Below are positions 1 to 12,898 of a DNA stretch of 64,000 nucleotides, piece after piece. The position numbers and the translations under genes are program-made. Below the pieces are notes generated by a model. The model was not told the DNA's origin. It searched no databases and worked only from the letters and a program-made list of their open reading frames with translations. The stretch's first letter is position 1. Each line of letters begins with the position of its first letter. Origin of the DNA: Hyperoplus lanceolatus. Lineage: Eukaryota > Chordata > Actinopteri > Uranoscopiformes > Ammodytidae. Location of the stretch: the NCBI GenBank assembly GCA_026929865.2, contig CM049396.1:27918501-27982500 (forward strand), in the 5' to 3' direction.

Positions 1-1274
1 TTGACACCATACCATGGCAGCCATCTTAACTCATCTCTACAGTGTGTGAGTGACATTCTCGTGAACATATAGCCAACAAGTGGGAGGCTATAATGTCTGC
101 ACTGACATGTGTAGTGCAATGACAATGCTGGTGATATGCTCGTTAAGGTGTTCACTTGTGCAGATGTCACACATCCACATGTCAGACCATGTATGGTCCT
201 ACAATTGTTTTTTCTTCTTTTTTTGGTTCTGTCTGAAAATGTCCAACCCTGAAGCAATTACTACCATGGTCTTACGTCACACATCAAGTCTTGGCATGGC
301 ACCATGATATCCCAATGAAAACATTTGCAGCACAAGCAGGGTAAAAAGGGTGTATCAGCAACCCTCTGTCTTCACTTTTTCCTACTTGTCTATTCGTCCC
401 TTTGTCTATGTCTGCCTGTACAACAGCAAATGCAGGAGTCATTAGCTCCTGGAAGTTGTTATGCCCAAAATAAACCAGATCAATCTTCATTAGTCACTGG
501 TCAGTGCGGGTTCAGGCAGAGGCGGGTAAAAAAAAGAGACTCCCGACTCCCGTCACTGAAAAAGATATCTAGGGCCAGCCGTTTCAATAGATTCTCAGAG
601 GAACTGACCTTTGCTGTAGTCACTAGGGCTTTGGGGGTGATTGAGGAGCCACTTGGCCCCTGGTTTTATTGAGTTTGTATTGGTAAATCTTTGGAATGAT
701 TTCTTTGTGGCTCTCAATTTTTCAAAAAATCACAATTAGATGCAAAAGCATTTTGTGTCTTCTACTGTTTAGATATATGGATGATATAGGATCCAGCTAC
801 ACTCTAATGTAAATGATTTATGATCAGCAATGCTCAGCTCATTCTCTATTCATGAGAGCCATATTTAGAGGAGATACAGCTTTACTGATATTTCCTGATG
901 AATCCTTGAACGGAGGTGAACGTGACTGAACATACACGTGTAAGACTTTGGAAATGTCCTTGTATCCTATCTACAAGGAGGTCTATAGGGCTATGCAATT
1001 CTTCTGTTCTTTTCTTGATACATGTTTGTTTGATTCTGCTACTTCTACAAGAACTGCAACCCACCTGCTATAAAAGCCTTAGCATCTTATCCCTTAATAC
1101 ATCTTAGTGTGTAATGAGGGAGATTACATTGCAGCTCATATAAAGCACAAACGTATGCCAACATCTAAAGCCAATCAGCTCTATGAGTTACACTGAGACA
1201 GGTGAAGTTTATTACCCCACCTATTATTTTAAACAGACATCCAGGTGGCCCCTGCAGATGAGCCACACATGCCC

Positions 1275-1385
1275 CTGTGTGTATAGGTGTGTGTATGTGT
1301 GTGTGTGTGTGTGTGTGTGAGTCGTGTGTCTGCGTGCGTGTGTGAGTGTGTTTGTGTTTGTGTGTGTGTGAGAGAGAGAGAGAGG
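1275..1385. repeat. GT-rich then GA microsatellite
   Basis: An interrupted (GT)n run to about 1371 passes into (GA)n at 1370-1384. Open frames across it are low-complexity artefacts. Confidence 0.9.
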
Positions 1386-1475
1386 GAAGAGAGAAAGAGT
1401 TAAAGACAAGGTAAGAAAGAGCATCGAAAGCAGCCTATCTCTCCCCACTGGAGATATTTTTCCAATCCTAATATT

Positions 1476-1625
1476 AAAGTTCCCATCTTATTGGGTGTGA
1501 GGGTGGGATGTGGGTGGGATGTGGGTGGGGTAAAAGGGGGAAAAAATGTGTACTTGTTGTGCTACAATTCCGTTGTTACTTAACATTTAATAAAAAAAAC
1601 CTTTGAAAGAAAGTTCCCATCTTAT
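1476..1625 (+). mobile_element. Short retroposed insertion (LINE 3' end) with 16-bp target-site duplication
   Basis: AAAGTTCCCATCTTAT occurs at 1476-1491 and again, identical, at 1610-1625. The 118 bases between end in TTTAATAAAAAAAACCTTTGAAAG, with an AATAAA-type signal and an A-rich end typical of fish LINE 3' termini. The 5' side is G-rich. The simplest reading is a severely 5'-truncated retroposition event with its target duplication intact. The family is not certain. Confidence 0.6.
1498..1530 (+). other. G-quadruplex-type motif (GGGTGGGATGT repeats)
   Basis: Seven runs of three or more G separated by 1-4 bases occur within about 30 bases, built from an 11-base unit. It lies inside the retroposed fragment, so it may be that element's 3' UTR; LINE 3' UTRs often carry such motifs. 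Confidence 0.6.
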
Positions 1626-2356
1626 AAAGTGTTATTGAATGAGGGGAGAGCAAGGTGGAGCTGGGGGGGGGAGATAGAGAAGCCATAGAGTGAGTAGCTT
1701 ATTTTCTTTTTATTTAGTCCTGAGTGGTGATTTCGCAGCGGCTCCAATCGATGCTGGGTAATAAATAAATGAAACAAACATAATGTGAATCTGTTTCTGT
1801 TAGATTAGCACACATTATAGACAAGCCTTTGCCATATCTTAATGTAAGGAGGGAGAGAGAGAAAAAAAAGGATAGGATGATAATGGAGGGTTTATTACAG
1901 TAAATAAAGCATTCCATCGTTTCCCATTGGCTAAAGCTGATATTTTCTAAGGTGTCAAAGGCAGTCCACGGCCGTTGTTTCAGTGTTGGTGGGAATGCTA
2001 AAAACACATTTCCTGGGAGGGCATGTGGTCATGAATACTATTTACTGACATTGTGATCCCTCAGCTTTCGCATGCGGCTTGCTGAAAAGCGTCAGGGGAG
2101 AGAAAAACATATTTTTTCTTACCAAGCCAGCCCTCAAATTAGATTGGCGAGTATATCGGAATGCAATTTATGAATGATTAAGAGAGAGAGGGGTCATTAA
2201 TATTTCATAGGCCTAAGACAACCAACAAGTGTTGTAGTGGATTCAGTAAACAGGCGTGTGCACCCTTACACACGTGAGCCTCAACTGCCTTTTGCAGCAC
2301 CGGGTGAATACAGGGCAGCCAATGCACGTTGCACAATAATGTAAATCTCTCTCACA

Positions 2357-2358
<2 letters not shown>

Positions 2359-2388
<30 letters not shown>
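2359..2388. repeat. (CA)15 microsatellite
   Basis: Uninterrupted CA dinucleotides. Confidence 0.95.
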
Positions 2389-2390
<2 letters not shown>

Positions 2391-2709
2391 ACAAACACAC
2401 ACTGAAATCCCTCTGGATGAATTCTAATTCTAATTGCTGTCTGAAGGGGTGACACAGTGGGGAATCTGAAATTAACCCCTTGGCACAGTCTTTCTCACTC
2501 CCCTACCCTCATTGGCTCCTACTCCAAAATGCTCACTCCCCTCTCCTCTCAACCCTCGAGCATAATTGCTCCTCTATCTACAGAGTATTGGTTTCCTCCA
2601 ACTAAAGAGCATCAGGCTCTTGCTTCCTCCTATCACTCTAGACCTTAGCTGGGTCGCCTCTCCTAATCACCCACTAAAAGCCTGGAACTATATCAAAGGG
2701 GATGTGTGT

Positions 2710-2731
2710 GGGGGGGGGGGGGGGGGGGGGG
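2710..2731 (+). repeat. Poly-G tract, 22 bases
   Basis: Uninterrupted G run. The length may be unreliable because such homopolymers are prone to sequencing error. Confidence 0.95.
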
Positions 2732-3063
2732 AGTGTGCGCTCGCTCGTGTATGCCTGCAGAGGTGTTAGTGTTTGTACGCGCATTCATGGGTGAGCCGAG
2801 TGCTCATTTACATATGAGTGAATGTGCACGTATGCACACTTTCCCCCCTCACACACTGGGTATTGTGCATTAGATCAAAGCCATAAACCCCTCTGGGCTT
2901 GACACACTCTAGCAAGGCTGCTGCAGCGTCAAAGCCGAGCCGCAGTAATTCTGCTGATACTGTATGCTGCTGTTTAAAAAAATAAAAGTAAGTTTAGTGG
3001 GTGAGTGAGGTTTTTTTGTGGAATAACAGGGGATCACAGAATCATCCCATTGTTCTGCGGAGG

Positions 3064-3155
3064 TGGTGTGTGTGTGTGTGTGTGTGTTTGTGTGTGTTTT
3101 TTTGTGTGTGTTTGTTTCTGTGTGTGTGTGCGTGTGTGTGTTTGTGTGTGTATGT
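3064..3155. repeat. Imperfect GT microsatellite
   Basis: GT runs broken by short T runs (GTTTG, GTTTTTTTG). Confidence 0.9.
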
Positions 3156-3871
3156 GCTGATGGGATAGGATATGGGGGGGATGGAAGAAAGTGATATGTG
3201 TTCAGTTATTGATCCAACCTCTCAAGCTCCTTTCCTGAAACATTCCCTTGGGTGCAGCAAGGATGTCAGCGTTTCAAGAGAGGCCGTAAAGCGCAGGTCA
3301 ATGTTAAGAGAGGGGCTTTGCTGAGGGCCAAATCTAAAGCCAAGCCTCAGTGTAATATAAAAATAAATATATATAAAAAAAAACGCCGAACAGCCACAGC
3401 ATATGCTCTGGGAGGAATACAATAGCTGAACAGAATGAGCAACAAGGTTCCCAGACGTATTTAGATTTTAACAGGGAAAGTGTGAATGTGAAATGTTTTT
3501 TTTTCACCCCATCTTGAGAGTTGAGCTTTTTTCTACCCTTTGCAAAGAATAAAAGGTGTGCACTTCACTGAAAGGGGTGATATGACACCATGATTGTTGG
3601 GTGCCTGAGTTGCATGCATCTGCTGGTGATGGGGGCGGGGGGGACCAAATACATATTCTGTCTGTTCTCGGCATTCATCTACTCATCTTGGCCAGTGGTT
3701 GAGGGTCTTGGAGAGAGGTGGTGTTGGGAACTGACGACATCAAGGGGCCACTGTAGGTGTCATATTTGGGGAGATGAAGGGCATCTTTTTGGTGCCCTAT
3801 TTCAGAGTGGCTGTACTAGTCGGAGAAAGCAAAGAAGATGGCTAATCAAGAGATCAGAGTCTTTGATGTAT

Positions 3872-3973
3872 GTATATATATATATATATATATATATAAG
3901 GCCTCTGATAGGCTATACTGTACTGTATATATATATATACACAGTATACTATACATATATATATATATATACA
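3872..3973. repeat. Three (AT)n tracts
   Basis: AT dinucleotide tracts at about 3872-3898, 3926-3939 and 3953-3971. The middle and right tracts are palindromic around ACACAGTATACT. Confidence 0.9.
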
Positions 3974-4397
3974 CACAAAGCGTCTCGGGTCACAAAATAG
4001 GGAGATGCTCTCTTTCTGCTGCTCTCTCGTTCATTTTGCCTCCATCCCTTTGTTGCCTTATCCACAATAGAGCCTGGGCTTTCAGAAAAGTGAAGGAGGT
4101 CTTTTGGGAGGGGTCTCTGTGGGAGGACAGGTAAAGAAAAAGGGGGGATGCCTCTCAATATCAATCTCTCAGTCCCCCTCTCTCTCTCTCTCTTTCTCCT
4201 TTCTTTCTCCACACCCCCCCGGCTTTAGCATGGGAACCTGATGAATAATTGAGCGAACCATGACCTTTGCAGCGTGGGTTCAGGCCCCAGCTCTGGCATC
4301 CTTCTGATCTTATAAGAGATTTTGATCCAACCTCACACTCCAAAGTACTGGGAGAGACCGCAGCGAGATAAAAGGCCTCTGATAGGCTATACTGTAC
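3898..4397 (+). repeat. 26-bp perfect direct repeat bracketing 448 bp
   Basis: Bases 3898-3923 (AAGGCCTCTGATAGGC...) recur identically at 4372-4397. The DNA between holds AT tracts, a CT run (4177-4195) and no recognised element. The repeat could be the scar of a duplication or an insertion with a long target duplication. Confidence 0.7.
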
Positions 4398-6107
4398 ACG
4401 ATTTGCCACTCTGATCCCTAAAAATGACAATATTTACCTCAAAGTGAATCCACACAAAAAGATAAATTCGAAGCTACTGCTTCTACAGGAAAAGAGGGAA
4501 AAACTAAACATCTATAAAGAAGTTTTAGCAAGAGCTGCCATGGCAACAACGTGCCTAGGTTACATAGAGCAAAAGTTTGTTTGTTTTCCGCACCTTTGAA
4601 TTGTTGGGAAAGAGCAGCCTTGCACCTCTAAGTGAGGTGTTACAGCTGTTTGGTGTGAACATAAAGTTAAATCTCACACTGGTGTTTTTGTTACTTTGGC
4701 ATACTCAGTCACATGTCTTTTTTCACAAGTGTCAATGTTTCTCCTAGGAAAGAGACATAAATACACAGTGTTACTGTATAACACATCTAATTGTGAAAAT
4801 GGTGCTCTCAAATGTGTTTTTTTTATGTCTGGGTAAAAAAAAAGAAAACACAATCTTTGTATTTGATAAATGTTCATGTAGAATGGTCTGAACATTAATA
4901 CAATTGTATGATAACATGATACAATAAATAATTGAAGTATTATATGAACAAGACATGCTCACTTTGTACACATTTCTCTTTTAGTCATAGTTACGATGCA
5001 GGAATATTCTGAACATTAATAAACTAGCATGTTGAAATCATCTGGGGGTGGGGGGGTGGGAGATGGGGCAATAATACCTTAAAATAGGAAGATAATAACA
5101 GTTTTGAAACCTTGAATTTTTAAAACTGCTGATTACCTTGAAACCGGTTACTGGCCCGTGTTTAGATGATATGCAATGATTTACACTACCGGAAAAAAGA
5201 TTTGCTTGAGTTAGATCAATGCGTACTGCCCAGGCCCTTGCCCTCCACCACTCTGCAACATGTACTGTGACTGTAAGTCACAGTACAGTGTGTAAGTGAC
5301 TCCTCTCTACCCCCTTTTTTACCCTGGGGAGTCCTCTCACAGCAAAGACTTAAATAACATGCTCACACCTCAGGGGAAAGGGAACAGCGGGAAGAGAAAA
5401 GTGCAAGACAAAAGGGAAAAAGCGAGAGAAGGAGAGAGGGCACACCTGTCTCTGCAGGCCCGAGAGAGGAGATGACATCCTGATTAAAACAAGATGTAGA
5501 GTCGGGAAAACATTGATCACATAAAACACTCTTCACCTCGGCCACCGGTGTCCCAAGACGTCGGGAGATATTAAAAAATCATGAGGAGTCGATTCTCTCA
5601 GTCGGTGGCTGGGGGGAGAAGCGTAAGGTGTGAGAGAGAGCATAGAAAGAGAGCGAGAGCATAGCGGTGGATGGAGAGAGGTCCCTTTTTAGTGTTCCTG
5701 CCAAGCCGAGCGTGAAGTAAGGTCAGGAGAGCCGCATGCAACAGTGACAAAGAGAGGAGAAGGGAAGGGAGGTGAGGAGAGCAGTCCCTCATTCTTAGAA
5801 ATGGGATGAAGGGAAGGCTCTGTCACGTTCAGAGAAAAACTCACTGATCCCAGACGGATTCTCCTAACACAGTATAGCTAGTAGGGAAGAACATTGGAAT
5901 TCTGATCAGGCCTTATAAAAGGATCAAAATAATGTAATTATAATCCATGAGTTTAAACGTCACATTTTTCAAAGGAATCTAGGATGTTTTCTCAAGAAAG
6001 AAAGCTTCCATCCTGAGCGTGTAGTGTAGGTCAGGATTTGGCCGTCTGACAACAGATGATATTGTAGTAGGGGTTCATTCTCTCCCTCTCTCTTTCTGTC
6101 CATTTAT

Positions 6108-6448
6108 AGGGGACATATTATGCTAATTTTAAGGTTCAAAATTATAATTTGGGTTTCTACAAGAAATAGTTTTCATGGTGGTGTGACCAAACAAGCAAAG
6201 AACTGTATATAACTATCTCACAGTGCCATATGATGCCAGGGAGTGTGCTTTCTCCCCTTATGACATCATAAAAGGGAGAACAAGCTGAAAAGCTGGGTTT
6301 TTGAACACAGCTTATCAGAAAGTTGGAGGTGGAGAAAAAGAGAGCGGGTTGTATTTTCTCATACTTTGGGAGTCTCATTGTCACACCATGGTCCCATAGT
6401 ACTGTTGAAAAACCATGACAAAAATGTATTTTGCATAATAGGTGACTT
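6108..6448. mobile_element. TTAA-type non-autonomous DNA transposon (Kolobok-like MITE), decayed
   Basis: The left end AGGGGACATATTATGC faces a right end whose complement reads AAGTCACCTATTATGC. A TTAA (6449-6452) flanks the right and TTAT (6104-6107) the left, probably a mutated target duplication. The core GG/ACCTATTATGC is shared with the element at 15392. No transposase coding remains. Kolobok-superfamily elements use TTAA targets; the superfamily call is inference. Confidence 0.65.
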
Positions 6449-6902
6449 TTAAAGTTAAAGGTGCAATGGAATTTCCATGGTGCCCCTGTTCAAATCTCTG
6501 ATCATTAGAACCTTTTAAGGAGAAATACAATTGTATTGCTGGTGTGTAATATACTCGTACACGTACTTTACACACAACATGGACACTCACCATTCACAAA
6601 TGGGATCAAAGGCCCGATGGAGTCAAACAGAATGCCCAGTAAGTGTTGCTGCACGGCCATGAGTAAATGACTGACAATTTACCAGTGTTGTTGTTGTTGC
6701 TGCTTCTGCTGCTGAGCCCTGTGAGCTGTGTGATCATGTTCAAATGCAGGGAAATGGAGGAAGCAAATGGATTTTAGGAGAAAGGATAGCTCTCACATCT
6801 CCACAACAGCGCTCACAGCTGAATCCACCGGCCAGTGAACATTGCTCTGTGACGGATGCTCATTGCTGTTGAAACATGCCATGTGCAATGTTGGGTTGCA
6901 GG

Positions 6903-7002
6903 GGCATGTGTGTGCAGTGACATTCAGCCACACAAGCAAGTTAACACACGTACACGTTGTTCAGTTCAGTAAAGTGTGAAAAGGGTCGACTTCACAGCAT
7001 AA
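6903..7002. repeat. Flank shared (inverted) with 13028-13124
   Basis: About 100 bases beside the Harbinger-like MITE, including the palindromic-looking TTCAGTTCAGTAAAGTGTG, recur in reverse complement next to the partial MITE copy at 13 kb with only scattered differences. The duplicated unit therefore includes non-MITE DNA, or the flank is itself part of a larger repeat. Confidence 0.75.
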
Positions 7003-7629
7003 CGGCCTCTGCACACATCCTGCGTCTACCTCTGGAGCGCGTCGCCTTACCTTACTGCTGCGTCTCTCGGACTTTTCTCGGACACACATGGAACGTCTCA
7101 GCAGCAGCTGCTGCTGCAGCGCTGCTTCTAAAAGCCCTATCTTTCTACATAGAGTTTTCATAGATAATTCCCATTAAAAATTAAGTTATTTCCTGTCATT
7201 TATGATGCATATGATTTATATTGAGTCTAATATTGAGTCTGGACAGTAATCCGTGCGCCCCATTGCCTTTTTCTTTTTCTTTTTAATTTTCGCTTGTTGG
7301 AAGTCTTATTTTGAAAGGGCACACCAGGAAATGGTGAAACTACAGCGAAAGCTGCCGGTATGAAGTCAAAATGACTCGCAGCAGAGTATTTCTCTATCAG
7401 TTAAAGCAGAGAGACCCGAGAGAGACGCGCGGCTCTCAGAAAAAAATAGGCGAGCCTCCTGAGGTAAAGGGGAGCGTCGCTGCAGACGTGCCTCCGACGC
7501 GCCTCCGACGCGCATCAGCAGTGCGTCTGAGGTTGGATGTGTGCCCGGTCTAGGTTGATTACACGGTCAGTGACAAAAAGTCAGACGCGAGGTAGACGCG
7601 CAGTAGATGTAGGATGTGTGTGGAGGCCG
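7003..7629. mobile_element. PIF/Harbinger-like MITE with TAA target duplication
   Basis: The left end CGGCCTCTGCACACATCC and the right end GGATGTGTGTGGAGGCCG form terminal inverted repeats that extend imperfectly through TGCGTCTACCTC. TAA flanks both sides (7000-7002, 7630-7632), the TWA target duplication of the PIF/Harbinger superfamily. The interior is CpG-rich, with tandem GCCTCCGACGC units near 7490, and carries a 60-codon open frame (7371-7553) with no recognised domain. The 627-bp length and lack of transposase mark it as non-autonomous. Confidence 0.7.
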
Positions 7630-9030
7630 TAAGGCAGCAACACCTTTTTTCGAAGGTGTCAGGGCTTAGAAATTTCGGGAGATCAATTGACGCTCATTGT
7701 TTTAGTTAGATTTTCTGCTGATTATGCATCAAAGACTCGAGGGAGTGTTTGATTTCTAAGCCAGTCATTGTATGGAACTGCATGGAACTCTCTTCTGAAA
7801 TTTGTTTTTCAATGTAATTATGGAAACTAAAACGTGTACATGTTAATGACTAATTCTGCAACCCTAACCCTTTATATTGTGCTCCGCAGTATGGGCCATA
7901 TGCTTCCTCCGTCCCTGCTTTAGTCCATTCATTCCTGGCGTCAAGATCCTGGAGAGACATATTGTGCAGTCCATTAAGGGCTGATGAATTGGATTTAGAC
8001 CCGCGGACTAGTGTGAATGGAAGGTTTAAGCACATGAGCTGACAGCGGCCACTCTCCACACGCCTTTACCCACTCAATGAATAGCTTTGGCTCTGTGTCG
8101 ACACGTGTCTCAAACACATATACAGTATCATTACCCTGTTCCAGAGCTCTTGGCTGTATTCACAACGGAAGCACAATAGAACAACTGTCTGTCTACCTAC
8201 TGGCCTCTATTCTATGCTGTACACAGAAAGAAAGAAACATGTCCACATACGACACACTGTGTGTTTTGTTGCTATTATCATCTAGTTCATCTAATGCACA
8301 GCTAAGCACAGGAATTGCTTTTGATGTGTGAGTCTCACATGATGCTCTTATTGTCGCAAGTGATGGGAGGCAGATATCGTCAGAGAACAAAACAAAAGAA
8401 TCAATTAATTTTTTTATTTTTTTTTTGTTTTGAGGCGTTTCAACAAGACTTGCTTACTTCTAAGTCAAACTAAAACATGGCTGGAAAAATAAGAAACTGC
8501 TAAATAATTCAGTTAGACCTTGCTGGGTGGTCTACCACAAAAACTACATACCCACATGTAGTGTCATGGAAGCACTCTTGTTGTAAGCAAACGTAGAAAT
8601 TGTTTATGTTTGAACACATTTATTCAAACCACAAACATTTTATTTCAGACTAATCCAGATCATGTGCTGGTATTTTTGTATTACTAAGGCTAGGCTCCTG
8701 ATGTTAAGATTCAGATCTGAAATGTATGCAATCCTTATAAAGCTCTAGATGTTAATGAATTGAACATACATGCTGAATGCTGAGTAAATCCCCCCTGGCT
8801 TTCAAGACTGCAGTCCAGTCCATACTTCATTTAAACAGAGAGTGAACAGCAGTAACTCATTTTCTGATTCTGAGGGTTTGTGGTACTGCTGCCATTATTA
8901 ATGTTGTAAAGCACAGTAGCCAATAGAAACAATTCATGTGTTTTTTATTAATGACAACAACTAAATGTATTCCTTTTCAAAGTTTTCATGACTATTTTTA
9001 CTGTGGGTTTATTGGTAACATTTCTTATTA

Positions 9031-9352
9031 ACATCGGATGGATCGGATTTATATACGCTTTTAATCACACTCATAGTGCTTTACAGGGTTCCAGGATCCA
9101 TTCATTCACACACAGTCATACCGCTGTGGCTACGATAGCTGCCCTGGGGGAGACTGACGGAAGCGTGGCTGCCATCCACGCCAACTGCCCCAACATACAG
9201 CCGTACAGTCACACACATTCACACGAGGCAAGGTGGGTGAAGTGTCTTGCCCAAGGACACAACAACCATGCCACAAGTGGCATAGCGGGAATCGACCGCC
9301 AACCCTTCAATCATTGACCGACCCGCTCTACCACCTGAGCCACAGTCACCCC
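9031..9352 (-). mobile_element. tRNA-derived SINE, minus strand
   Basis: Minus strand: a head with A box TGGCTCAGGTGG and a B box GGTCGATTCC (one T short of the consensus), a central module GTGTCCTTGGGCAAGACACTT also present in the SINE at 52.6 kb, then AAAGCGTATATAAATCC and an (ATCC)-type tail. This is the common fish SINE layout of RNA polymerase III promoter, body and LINE-like 3' end. It is intronic and antisense-neutral (same strand as tafa1). Confidence 0.8.
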
Positions 9353-12300
9353 AACATGACCAGTCTTTTTAAACATTTCTTAACTGTGTGAGCATTTATA
9401 ATTAGGGTAATCATGCTATTAAGTGTTTGTTCCAGGACTAAGTAGCTAATTCGTGTTTACACCTTGTTTATGTGTAGCAACATGCTTTTCTCATTATGAG
9501 TAATAGCAGACATGCAAGTGCGAATACTGATCGTACTGTACTGTGGATCGTATATATGCAGTCACATGAGCAAACACTATTTACAATACATGTAAATGTA
9601 TTGTAAAATGGGGACAGTATGAATGGCATGTTGGTAATAATTGTATCTCAAGTTTTAGATAAGCCCAATTGCTGTAAAACACAAGCCACAAGGTCGCTTT
9701 GATACTGTCAAAAAATGTGTATTTGATGCAATCACCCAGGAAGTGTCTGTAGCACTCTACCAGAGGCATTAAATATTAATTTCTCCACTTATGATCCACT
9801 GAATCAGAGAGAAAGTGGAAGCAATAGGGCACTTAGTGAGATCACACTCACTCTGATAGGCCCAATGCTTATCTTGCTATTTGACATTTGCTATATTTGA
9901 AATCACGCTGAATAGTTTTTCTAACACTAGCATGAAACATATGCTTGATGTCTTTGGTGTCTGCACACTCGGGGGCATTTTTCTGTCTTCATTCAATTGA
10001 TGGTGCAAAAGCAAGTGTGTGTGCGGGTGTGAATGTGTGCGCATCTGATCTGTGTGTGGTATAGTGCCTAACCGAATGCTGGGTTTTTACAGTGACCCGT
10101 TAAATGCCCAATTTGAAAAACTTGGCTCTGCAGAGCTGTCAGCCACACAGCGAACACAGGCCTAATATCTCCCATGGACCGCGGATTAGTTTCTGTCTGT
10201 GGCTCAGGGTGAAATGTGTAATCTCATATCTGAGAAGTGGTAGGGAGAGATAGAGGAGGAAGGAGGGGATTCTTACCATTAATGTCTAACCTTTTAAAGA
10301 AGGATTTGCAAGTGTGACGAGATAAGGGCCGAATGTGATCCTAAAAATGTCTTTGCCCCTGATTAGTAACCGAGAGAGAAAAAGAAGGGTGAGACACTCA
10401 GTGTTCAAAGTGAAATTAAACACACTCTGCTTAAGATATTGTCCATCATCTACTATCAAATGTTTGCACAAGAAAATGAACAATGTCTACTAAGCATATA
10501 CTCTGTGTTAAGGGAAAAAAGAAGAAGGTTGAAGCTGATGTAACACTTACTATTTTGCATCACAGCTTTTCCTTTTTATCACCTTTAGATATAAGATAGC
10601 TTGGAACATATGCTGATATTATTTTTATTTAGGGAAATGTGGAATTAAATCTTTCTGTTTAATCAATCCTTGAAATTATTTGGAGCCCTGCATGACTTCC
10701 TTGCACATTTTGGTCTCAAAGCGGTCTTGTGAATAAGGGTAATATAGCATTAACTTTAAATACACTGTCATGTCAACAAACAAACGCTGATGAATATATA
10801 TATATATATATTTATGCTGTTAGCTCCCTTAGACCATCCTGATAACTTTCTGGCACATTTACCAACACATCAGTGGAGCAGTATACATAAATAATGTAAG
10901 AATTAAAAAAAAGGTCAAAGTTTTCAGTGCCTGTCAGACTGGAAGAATGCCCCGCTCATGAAGACCTAATAACAGCCTGTCTTTGCCACCCCTGGCCCAC
11001 CACTACAGCAGCTCCCTGATTAAATGGATGCCATCTGGCTGGCTGGGCTTCAGCAACACAGCAAGCTGATTGGCTGGCTCAGACACACACACACACAAAC
11101 ATCCTATCTCGTTCTTTTGCATACACATAACTCATTCTTCTTTAAAACTCACCTTTCTCACAAATACACAGGTGCACACAAACAGGTAAATGCCGCCAGA
11201 CATGTAAATTTCTCAAGGAAAATGTTACGAGATGGCAACCATCATCTGGCTGGGAAGGAGATGTGAGGGGTAAACTATGATCGATGCTAGTCCAGTCATT
11301 GGACAGGGGATATAAGAATGATTGGCCAACTGTCCTCACTGTTCAAACACATTGCTGTCTCCTCCAACTGGCAGCAAGCGCTTAAAAAGGATCCACACAT
11401 TCACAGAAAACATGAATCTAATTGTCTTCGCTCCCGTATTCAGCCCCAAAGCAGAGGCACAAGCATTCGTCCTGACTACCAATGAGAGATTGGCAAGATA
11501 ATTGAGTCATTTACTTATGGTTCTTAAATGTTTCACACTATTGCTAATGTTAAAACAACAATATATACCTCTAGTGTTGATTTATGAGCGGATGAAGATG
11601 AAGTTGTTTTATATCCATTACATGAAAAGTACAAACCACATTCCTCCTTAAAGTCTACATAATCCTCTATCCCTTATGAAAAGTAATATTTGGCTGTTTT
11701 ATAGCTGCTGCCTCATGTGTAAAACACCTATTAGGAGAGGCCTTGCAGAGAAATCCCTGCATCCTAGAGGGGCCTTACAAGATCTAAGTACCTCATCCAA
11801 TTCACCTTAGGATGAGATGGCATGTTCACGAGATCCTATAAGACCTTACAAGAGGCTTGTATTCACCTTTCCAATATCACCAATGACACCAACATTAGCA
11901 CAGTTCTCCTGTGGCTAGACAGTGGGAAAAAAGTCCAGCATTGTCGCTTGATAACATCTGTTAGGCACAACTGTAGGGCTTTCATCTCTTCAGGCGGGGT
12001 AATTTTGAGCATCTTCCTTCTATTCCGGTAGTGCTAGGTGAAAAAGAAAGTGTGTGACTTTTTGATACTGAGAGGTTGGTTCCCACTATTTAGGAACATG
12101 GATAGGATTGTATTGAAACCAGCAAAGTCATTTTTGCTTTGATAATTATTGAACCACATAATCATTTTCAAAATTCTTCCTGGTTAATTTTTTTATCAAT
12201 TAACCCTGAATCAATGAATCTACTTGGTGAGCCATGCTTGACACAAACCACTACGTCATTCCTGATGCTGTTTACCTGGGCTCGGTACACACATTTAGAT

Positions 12301-12898
12301 TAGTTAACCTACAATATCAATTGCTTTTTCAGAGGGGAACAGCATTTTTTGCATCCATAGATATATACCAGACAATATTTCTGGTTTTGACCAATGCCAA
12401 AACAAGAATAGTCTAATTTCAACCAAACCAGATAATTGAAACTGTATCAAGTAAATTACACTTTTATAACAAAAGTTACAAAACAGGAGACATCTATGAT
12501 AAATAAGGGCTCAGAACGGGTCAAAACTATACAGTGACTGTTGACATCTTTGGTGACTGTCTTACACTGTGCTTTCCATCATAGGAGGACACGTTCTCCA
12601 CAAGCAATAACCCTTCTCAAACATGCTGCACTTGATTCCCAAATCCCTTTATCTTTATATGAGGCATATTTGTGAGCCAGAGCAGCGGTTATTTTCAAGA
12701 TTGATTTGACATTGTGAAGTTTGTTCTGTACAAGTTACTTAAGATAAGTAAATACAAATAATGAAACGGTACTTGATAAGATTGTGGCAAGTTAAAATAT
12801 AATTGATTTATCTCCATCTTTCATAGCTTGGATTATTCTACCGTCCGGTGTATAGCTCCAACGACATTACCTGGCATACAAATAGCTTGTTGAAAATG

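Noticed and set aside
3590-4000. 136-codon plus-strand frame
   Set aside because: The end is translated AT repeat (YIYIYI) and the rest has no motif.
6690-6720. TGTTGTTGTTGCTGCTTCTGCTGCTG as a TAFA CC-motif exon on the minus strand
   Set aside because: It is a simple trinucleotide stretch; the flanking translation does not give the family's cysteine pattern.
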